Source of the DNA: Phoronis ovalis
Taxonomy: Eukaryota > Phoronida > Phoronidae
Direction of reading: 5' to 3'
DNA: 14,020 bases
NCBI GenBank assembly: GCA_028565635.1
Contig: JAOXYB010034785.1
Coordinates: 1 to 14,020, forward strand
Of this stretch, positions 1 to 6,319 are shown piece by piece. The stretch's first letter is position 1; each line of letters opens with the position of its first letter. The translations under genes and the position numbers were made by a program. Under the pieces are notes generated by a model that had not been told where the DNA came from, did not search any database, and saw only the letters and a list, made by a program, of their open reading frames with translations.

Positions 1-369
1 CTGATTTTATATAGCGATGGCTGTGCTGATTATATAGCGATGGCTGTGCTGATTATATAGCGATGGCTGTGCTGATTTTATATAGCGATGGCTGTGCTGA
101 TTTTATATAGCGATGGCTGTGCTGATTATATAGCGATGGCTGTGCTGATTATATAGCGATGGCTGTGCTGATTTTATATAGCGATGGCTGTGCTGATTTT
201 ATATAGCGATGGCTGTGCTGATTATATAGCGATGGCTGTGCTGATTATATAGCGATGGCTGTGCTGATTATATTGCGATGGCTGTGCTGATTATATAGCG
301 ATGGCTGTGCTGATTATATAGCGATGGCTGTGCTGATTATGTAGCGATGGCTGTGCTGATTTAATATTT
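1..369. repeat. Minisatellite of 23/25-bp units with a higher-order period of 96 bp
   Basis: There are fifteen complete tandem units at 1-355 and a decaying sixteenth from 356. All share the core GCGATGGCTGTG followed by CTGATT and a TATATA-like stretch. Units come in two lengths: 25 bp (extra TT/TA in the AT part) and 23 bp. Their order is 25-23-23-25, 25-23-23-25, 25-23-23, then four more 23-bp units, two of them with single changes (264-286 and 333-355). Positions 1-96 and 97-192 are identical four-unit blocks, and 193-263 continues the pattern. The array begins at the window edge, so its true length is unknown. All frames through it soon meet stops, so it is not coding. Confidence 0.97.
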
Positions 370-2414
370 TTATTGAAGTCGATTGACTTTGTTAATAATG
401 TACGGTACAAGTGTTCACAAACTTTTTTTTCATAAAGATTGTACAGAGTAAAGTCAAAGGTCCGCTGGAACACACACGTTCCGAGGACGGACAGAGAACG
501 GTGTGAAAATTTGTTTCGACTGGAATTCATCTTAACATTAAAAAATATCACAAACATCGCCAATTGTACCAGGTTACTGTTGGTCTTTTTCGTATCGAAT
601 AAGTTTCACAGATTTATTTTTCAATGTTATGTAACTACTTGTTTCCGTCAATTTCTTTTCAACTGTTTATTAGTAAAGCTTTTTATAAATATTCTTTAAA
701 CTTTGATATTAATCACCTTCAATAAATATCTATATCAATGCGGACGCACCTTTAAGTCACCTGTAGAATTCTTGATAGAGTTATACTGATATCTGGTGTT
801 TCAGTTGTTAAACAAATAGTTAACATCGAGAATCAACGGACACATTTACTCAAACTCATGATTCCCACGAGATCATCAGTCCACTATGACTGGATCTTGG
901 TAAATCTTGCGCTATCAGGGGGAGCGTGCTTAAACTAATTCATTTAGCATTACGTCCAGGGATAATACTTGCTGGATTTCCAAAGACAATTGATATAATC
1001 TTTTTATCTGATGGGCGACCTGGCCAGGACACTCTGCGGACACTTGAAAACTTGAAACTAGTTTAAGCTATTTCACCTTATGTGCAAGGGTCGATTTCAC
1101 GAAATTATATAAACTTTATATTTCATTAATAAAATCATTAATACAATCTTTAAACCTGCGTTGTGTTTTAGTCAATTCTATTGTGTAACATATTGGTGGA
1201 GAAATACGATCGATCTATGAACAATTTTATATTTCCAAGAAATCTCGACAATATATATAAACTTTATCTTTAATTGTGTTTTTGATCAATATAAACTTAA
1301 CTTTAATCATATATGCCTGTGGAAACAAGATATTCACGGCAGTAGCAAGTCGGAGAGATAATTTAATATTGATATTATAATGAGATTTTAACCCCCCAGG
1401 GATTTCCATGTGCTATCGTATTAATCTACCTATATTAAATACGGCTTAGTGATTTGATTGGATTGTAGCTTCAGCAAAATATTATATAAAATTTGGACTT
1501 TTTATTGGTTGGCTTCAGTTTTGCTGACAAAAAAGAAGTTTACAGGTTTTTGGAGGCAGCAAAGTTTAATGTAAGTTTATGTTTTCTGATGCGTATTTAT
1601 GCACCTAGCTGCTCATGCGTGGATTGTTACGTTTTTAGGTTATTTTATTATTGCGGCTTACCATCATTAATATGTATTTCAACCATCCAGTTGTGTTTTA
1701 ACATCATCCTTAAACCTGCACTATCATGTTCGTTTAACACTGTATAAATTCTTAAAAGCTAATAAACACTCATTCATTATTGTTATTTGACGACACAAGT
1801 GGCTGTGCATGTTTAGACACGAAGCAGCGAGTGATCAAACAGCCACGAGAGATTTATTACTATTCATACTACCTAATAAGTGATTAAAATACTAATATAA
1901 TAACTTTTCTACATCTTCTAATTTTTTTCATATTATACATATTTTTGCCACATGGTTATGATTTGATTTTGTTTTTCATTTCTTAGTATAAGTTTTTGTA
2001 CGAATGTGTCGTTACTGCACTCAATAGGGAACGTGCATGAAACAACGCTTACAGAAAGTAAATGAACCGTAAAATGTAGCGGGAAATTTAGTTTTTAAAG
2101 TTATTTTTATTCAAATATTCAAAGAACGATCGATCTGTAACAGCATTTACTGCAGTGTTAAAATATTCAAGTATATACTAGGAAATTTACTGCATTGTTA
2201 AGATATTCAAGTATTTACCAGGTAATTTTCTAGAGCATTAGCGTTAGCAGAAACGTAGTGGATATATGCATTTAGTCTTTCAAAGCTAAAACCTGTACAT
2301 GTGGCTTAACCAATCAGATCGTGTATGGTTAATATGTGACTCTTTGAAATTTCTGTGTTACGCATATATGCGATTGAACTTCGTCTTTTAATGGAATTGT
2401 TCTCTGATATGGGT
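370..2414. other. AT-rich intergenic stretch with no supported gene
   Basis: No open frame here exceeds about 86 codons, and none starts or reads like a known protein. A stretch at 1475-1570 sits between a good acceptor-like AG and a GTAAGT and stays open in one frame (see rejected items). It has no recognisable family and is AT-rich enough for this to be chance. A short direct duplication lies at 2144-2223 and is listed separately. Confidence 0.6.
2144..2223. repeat. Two-copy direct repeat, 40-bp unit
   Basis: Positions 2144-2183 and 2184-2223 are diverged copies of one 40-bp unit. Both contain TTTACTGCA, then TGTTAA, then ATATTCAAGTAT, then TA..AGG. There are only a few substitutions between copies and no length change. 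It is a local tandem duplication of unknown meaning. Confidence 0.8.
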
Positions 2415-2422
2415 GTCCGTGT

Positions 2423-2827
2423 CCCGGGGGGCACTCTCCTATATATGAGGTAGGGGTGTGAGGCGCAGGGATACAAAGCCTGACCCTGAAATATCCCCGG
2501 AATTAATAAAATACCTACCCTGAAATATCCTTGGCCCCAAAAATCGTCTCCGTTCTGCCAGAAAAATTGACAAGAAAAAAGGTAATTTCCAATTCTTTCG
2601 TCTCCTTTAAACGCTGCGGACGATCAAAATCTCCAAAAAAATCATTTTGACCGAAATGCGTGACAGTTGGCAACTATGCCACTCTAAAATATCCCCTTGA
2701 CGTCAAATACCCACCCTGAAATATCCCAGAAGTGAAAATGAAAGTGAAATATCCTGGTAGCCCAAAAAAGTGACCCTGAAGCGCGGCACATGTATTTATA
2801 GCCCATATAGGAGGTGCCCCCCCGGGG
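2423..2827. mobile_element. Non-autonomous DNA transposon (MITE-like), copy 1
   Basis: This 405-bp element is flanked by a perfect 8-bp direct repeat, GTCCGTGT, at 2415-2422 and 2828-2835. This is the expected footprint of a target-site duplication. The ends are inverted repeats: the left begins CCCGGGGGGCAC and continues CTCCTATATATG. The complement of the right end reads CCCCGGGGGGGCACCTCC and then TATATG. The interior has at least five copies of an (A/G)AAATATCC-type word, usually preceded by CCCTG, and no long open frame, so no transposase is encoded. An 8-bp duplication is typical of hAT and some other cut-and-paste superfamilies. The superfamily here is an inference. A related copy lies at 3544-3928. 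Confidence 0.85.
2734..2749 (+). promoter_or_regulatory. IRF/ISRE-like GAAA array inside MITE copy 1
   Basis: Three GAAA words spaced by two bases (GAAAATGAAAGTGAAA) match the GAAANN repeat preferred by animal interferon regulatory factors. It lies inside the transposon copy. The matching place in copy 2 keeps only one GAAA. Function is unproven and chance is possible. Confidence 0.2.
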
Positions 2828-2926
2828 GTCCGTGTTCGGCTCGCACAAAAATCTAATAACTTTAAAACAAATTCTGAGAAATGTTGTTGTCGCGCATTAA
2901 TTATTACTGCACAATAGATTCACTGT

Positions 2927-2942
2927 GAAAGTGAAACTGAAA
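2927..2942 (+). promoter_or_regulatory. IRF/ISRE-like GAAA array in unique sequence
   Basis: GAAAGTGAAACTGAAA is three GAAA words at exact 6-bp spacing, a full match to the IRF/ISRE-type pattern GAAANNGAAANNGAAA. It lies about 2.25 kb upstream of the presumed start codon of the LRAT-like gene and about 180 bp from a second such array inside the adjacent transposon. I infer a possible immune-responsive enhancer. Nothing else in the sequence proves it. Confidence 0.25.
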
Positions 2943-3543
2943 GTTTATTAACCATGCCAGCACTGGAAATGCCACTTAAAACAATGACATTTGGAGTTCA
3001 GAACATAAGTGGGAACTTAATGATGGTAAATGGGCTATATCTACTGAAAGCACACATTAGATAGTATGAATAACTAATCTACACCAACACGTTTTTTTTT
3101 TGCAACAATACTACTAGAAAGCATATTGAGATATTGGAAAGTCACATGCTATTGAATGTATTGCTTGTGGATCACGGGTAGAATAAGTTTTTGTCATAGA
3201 TTAAATTGCAACGGTACGAAAAAAAGTGATGATCGTTCTGTATTGTCAGAGGCATATTGTAATGTGTAAACACAGCAAACATGACTGGAAAAGATTGTGC
3301 TTTTTAGTAAAGCGTTTGAAATAGATGATACATGAAGAAATGAGGTACCCTGCTACAACATTTGATAAGAAATCTGTCGACCTGAGCAGTACCAGACCTA
3401 ATCACAACTAGATAGTGGTTACTCAGTGACAGGAGTACGTTAACAAATTGCTAGCTCCTGATAACATGTCCTAATGTCTCGTATTCTAAGTGTTAACTCA
3501 GGTCACGAACTATTCAATGAACACACATCCCCAGGCTTGAGTC

Positions 3544-3928
3544 CCCTGAACTTGAAATATCCTCGGAATTAACAAAATACCTACCCTGAAATATCCTTGG
3601 CCCTAAAAATTGTCTCAGTGCTGCCAGAAAAAATTAACAACTAAAAAAAAGGCCATTTTCAATTGTTTCGTCTCCTTTAAACGCTGTGGACGATCAAAAT
3701 CTCCAAACAAAAACCATTTTGTCCGAAATGCGTGCCAGTTGGCAACTATGCCACTCTAGAATATCTTTAAAAACCCGCCTTGAAATATCCCATTGACGTC
3801 AAATATCCTCGGGGAATACCCACCCTGAAATATCCCAGAGTGAAAATGACCCACCTTGGTAGCCCAAAAAAGCGATCCTGAAGCGCGGCACATGTATATA
3901 TAGATCGATATAGGAAGTGCCCCTCGGG
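3544..3928. mobile_element. Non-autonomous DNA transposon (MITE-like), copy 2, left end deleted
   Basis: This 385-bp element is clearly related along most of its length to the one at 2423-2827 and lies in the same orientation. It is flanked by CTTGAGTC at 3536-3543 and 3929-3936, and the match extends two bases further left to GGCTTGAGTC. The right end, read in complement, starts CCCGAGGGGCACTTCC like the sister copy. On the left, the CCC is followed directly by interior sequence, so roughly 50 bp of the left inverted repeat are missing. The target duplication differs from that of copy 1, so the two are independent insertions rather than a local duplication. Several AAATATCC-type words are again present, and no coding capacity. 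Confidence 0.82.
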
Positions 3929-3936
3929 CTTGAGTC

Positions 3937-5190
3937 TAGACCCTACGTGTTAATTTCATAAGTAAGTACGACATTTAAAAAGGTTAATGCTACACAATTG
4001 CTAAATATTATACGACTTGTGATTTTTCTAAACTTGAAATCCATTAAAATCCTAAATAACACAAATAGAAAAATGTTCAAATCGTTAATTTTTTTAAGAA
4101 GGATGTCACGGTAGATATATAAATATAACCCTAATATGAATCTCAAAATATAATATACTGTTTATAGTATTGGTAGAATAATTTTAATCACAATGTGTGT
4201 TCATGTATATTGTGAAAGGTGATAAAGAAGGTAGCGGTTATACCGTCAGGGGGAGTAGCTTGAAAGATTAAAATCAGCTGTGATTTAGACTTTGTGCGTA
4301 TTTAAAGTCTTATCTTGTACATCAAATTAAGTACAGTATACTTGGAAATCAGTTTTTATACTATTTTTGTAGGACTGGATAAAGCTTAAAGGTTTTGTGC
4401 ACAATAGGGAGAATCGAAACTGCCGGTCACGGAGCCAACTTCCACCAGTAGGTATTTGCTTTTCTACGTAATTTGTTTGGTGCAGAGTTACTTAGTAATC
4501 ATTCGAATGGAAGAGATTGGAAGAGTCTATTTGTACATCAAACAAATTCAAGGTTGTATTCTGCAAAGGTCACAATATCAACCTTTTAAAGACTTTTCAA
4601 TGATTTAATGCATAGCAAATGAAAGATAATATCGATCTCTCACAACGAAATACGTACGTTGCTAAACAAAGGGTAAACTGTTCAGGGAGATATTTGTAGA
4701 AAACATACTTAGTATATCGCACACTCATCGTGTCACCATGAAAAATTTATGTTATTTTAACATTTTAATTGAACAAATGTTGAAATATTCTTTATAAGAT
4801 TGAATGATCTGTATCCTTAGCCAGCAGGAACTTTAATTAAAATTTTCTGTTTTCTAAACCCATACACTCACAAAGTCCAAAGCTTATCGCTAACGTTCAA
4901 AATAATACATTAATAGTGAAATTTGATTGTGTTGCAGGGTATGCACAAGTCAAAGCCGCATTTCGGTGTTCTGAATAAATAACTTCTATAACGCAAGTAT
5001 TACAAGTATATTATTAGCACACAGAGAAGTGTCCTTAAAAATGATTGTTTTACTTGTAATGTTACTACAATGGATAAAACTATAATAAATTGCTATTTTT
5101 AAAAATATGATACCATATGTTTTAGTATTAAGCGATTGAGGTTAAAGGTGTAAAAAGAAAACAAGGGAACTTCAACTCTGTTTATGTGGT
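3937..5190. other. 5' flank of the LRAT-like gene; possible untranslated or unrecognised exons
   Basis: No long open frame is present. Two short pieces look exon-like. Positions 4373-4451 follow a pyrimidine-rich acceptor (CTATTTTTGTAG) and end at G|GTATTT, staying open in one frame. A GTGTTGCAG acceptor ends at 4937, and the sequence after it continues that frame in phase to a stop near 4977. An AATAAA lies at 4974-4979. They could be 5' untranslated exons of the gene starting at 5191, the end of another gene, or chance. There is a short upstream open frame of 13 codons at 4941-4982. Confidence 0.35.
4373..4451 (+). other. Candidate exon, unrecognised
   Basis: This is a 79-bp stretch between a strong acceptor-like tract ending at 4372 and a donor-like GTATTT starting at 4452. 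One frame is open throughout, giving about 26 residues with a basic, Arg/Asn-rich middle. Joined to the acceptor ending at 4937 it would continue for about 13 more residues to a stop. The product is not recognised. A chance arrangement is quite possible in AT-rich DNA. Confidence 0.2.
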
Positions 5191-5345
5191 ATGGATATAA
5201 CTAACGAAATTGTAACCGCAAGCAGTAGCTCAAATCCAGTTGAGCATAACTCCGCGAATGATACTGTGGCGCCACCCTGTGAGTCTCATTCTGCTAGCAA
5301 CGATGCTCACCCAGATGAGAATACAGAGACATTTTCACCAAGAAC
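5191..5345 (+). CDS. Multi-module LRAT-like protein, exon 1 (N-terminal disordered segment)
   Basis: This is the predicted first coding exon of the gene continued at 6320. The ATG at 5191 has G at -3 and G at +4, a good animal start context. The nearest upstream in-frame stop is at 5143 with no ATG between. It encodes 51 residues plus two bases of a Thr codon. The segment is rich in Ser, Asn, Asp, Glu and Pro, with no predicted signal peptide or membrane stretch, so it is probably disordered and acidic. It ends at AGAAC followed by a consensus donor GTGAGT at 5346. The two leftover bases (AC) are completed by the single base C at the start of the next exon, giving an uninterrupted frame. Reading through the donor would stop at once (TGA at 5347-5349). 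The exon is a prediction from splice signals and phase only. Confidence 0.65.
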
Positions 5346-5459
5346 GTGAGTATTTGCTATATGTCCTATGCAATATTTTTCTGACTAGCTTAAACTATTT
5401 AAACAGCAATGTTACGAACTGGATATAAGTATTATGATGCTGATCCCAACACTCAGTGT

Positions 5460-5798
5460 CCCGTGGGGGGCAATCAGTATGAAAGTGGGTACCCATGTTC
5501 CAACATGGCTTTTCAAAAAAGGCCCTAACGAAGTGAAATTCTGCAAAAAGTACACCTCTAAGGAAGTGATTTTTTTGAAAAAAATACACCCTTAAGGAAG
5601 TGACTTTGGGGGAAAAAACAACCCTAACGAAGTGTCACACCTCCAAAAAACCACCGCTTTTCGTGATTTTAGCTAAAAAACAGACCCTAAGCACGTAACG
5701 CGCGTTACGCAACGGTGGCTCGAAAAACATACCCTTTCACGCGAAATTTTGTTGGAACATGCGTACCCACTTTTATATTGACTGCCCCCCCCCCTGGG
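5460..5798. mobile_element. Non-autonomous DNA transposon with long inverted ends, in the intron
   Basis: The left arm (5460-5504) and right arm (5751-5798) are inverted copies of each other. Both start with CCC and a G tract, then CA.TCA.TAT, AAAGTGGGTAC and CATGTTCCAAC when read inward. They differ in G-tract length and a few bases. Flanks CTCAGTGT (5452-5459) and CTTAGTGT (5799-5806) match at 7 of 8 positions, consistent with an aged 8-bp target duplication. The interior holds diverged repeats of a unit containing ACACC.(T/C)TAAGGAAGTG or CCCTAACGAAGTG plus A-rich sequence at roughly 30-35 bp spacing, and a 16-bp palindrome. No open frame of transposase size is present. It is unrelated in interior sequence to the elements at 2423 and 3544 but shares their G-tract ends. 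Confidence 0.82.
5694..5709. repeat. Perfect 16-bp palindrome inside the intronic transposon
   Basis: CGTAACGCGCGTTACG equals its own reverse complement. It is unusually CpG-rich for this window and sits about 40 bp inside the right inverted arm of the element. It could be a protein-binding or hairpin-forming site of the element. Confidence 0.7.
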
Positions 5799-6319
5799 CT
5801 TAGTGTTTACTTACTATAGATAAAACAATGCTGCTGAAATTCTTACTTGCATTGATTCATTAGTTACAATGTTTGGCTTATATATTGAACCAGCACTATA
5901 AAATAATTTACTTTTTATTATCGAATTGCTTTAAGAAGTTAAGTGTCATTATAAATATTATAGATGTATGCAATATAGATTTAGGTTATATACATTTTAC
6001 TGATCACTTTCGTGTAGTTATACTGTACTTAATTATGTACCAGGAATCAGTTCACCACTGTGTCCGAACCAGACATATGATACTTATTGTAATACTGCTT
6101 TACCTTTTGTTATAACATTTGTTTTGATATCATTAGAATAATAGTTGTTTAGAATAGTATAATCAATGTCGGTGCCGGGGGAAGTCGGTGCGTGAGCTGC
6201 GTAAAACACACGAGGCCACCTGGATAATATACCATAGTTTATTTATTAATTCAAAACTATAGCGTAACACTAAATCTCGCCGGTTCGTTGTGGTAGACAC
6301 CATATTTTTGTGGTTCTAG

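Larger units (their letters stand above)
5346..6319 (+). other. Intron of the LRAT-like gene, with a transposon inside
   Basis: This is a 974-bp GT-AG intron. The donor is GTGAGT and the acceptor tract is TTTTTGTGGTTCTAG. The join has phase 2, and 155 plus 2509 coding bases give exactly 888 codons including the stop. The interior is AT-rich apart from the G/C-tract transposon at 5460-5798 and a somewhat CpG-rich tail at about 6165-6290. That tail carries a direct repeat GTCGGTGC (6168-6175 and 6185-6192). The open frame at 5873-6115 within the intron shows no sign of being real. Confidence 0.6.

Noticed and set aside
1-355. CRISPR-like array
   Set aside because: Units are head-to-tail with no unique spacers, so it is a minisatellite.
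439-699. 86-codon frame on the + strand
   Set aside because: It begins at TTG, shows no family features after the first third, and overlaps an equally long frame on the other strand.
1475-1570. Possible exon between an AG at 1473-1474 and GTAAGT at 1571
   Set aside because: One frame is open for 96 bp, but the product is unrecognised and the region is AT-rich. GTAAGT is expected a few times by chance in 14 kb.
2423-5798. Transposase gene in or near the elements
   Set aside because: No frame of adequate length or with transposase motifs exists, so all the elements are non-autonomous.
6270-6319. tRNA-derived SINE suggested by GGTTCG
   Set aside because: There is no matching A box or tRNA fold upstream, and the B-box-like match is incomplete.
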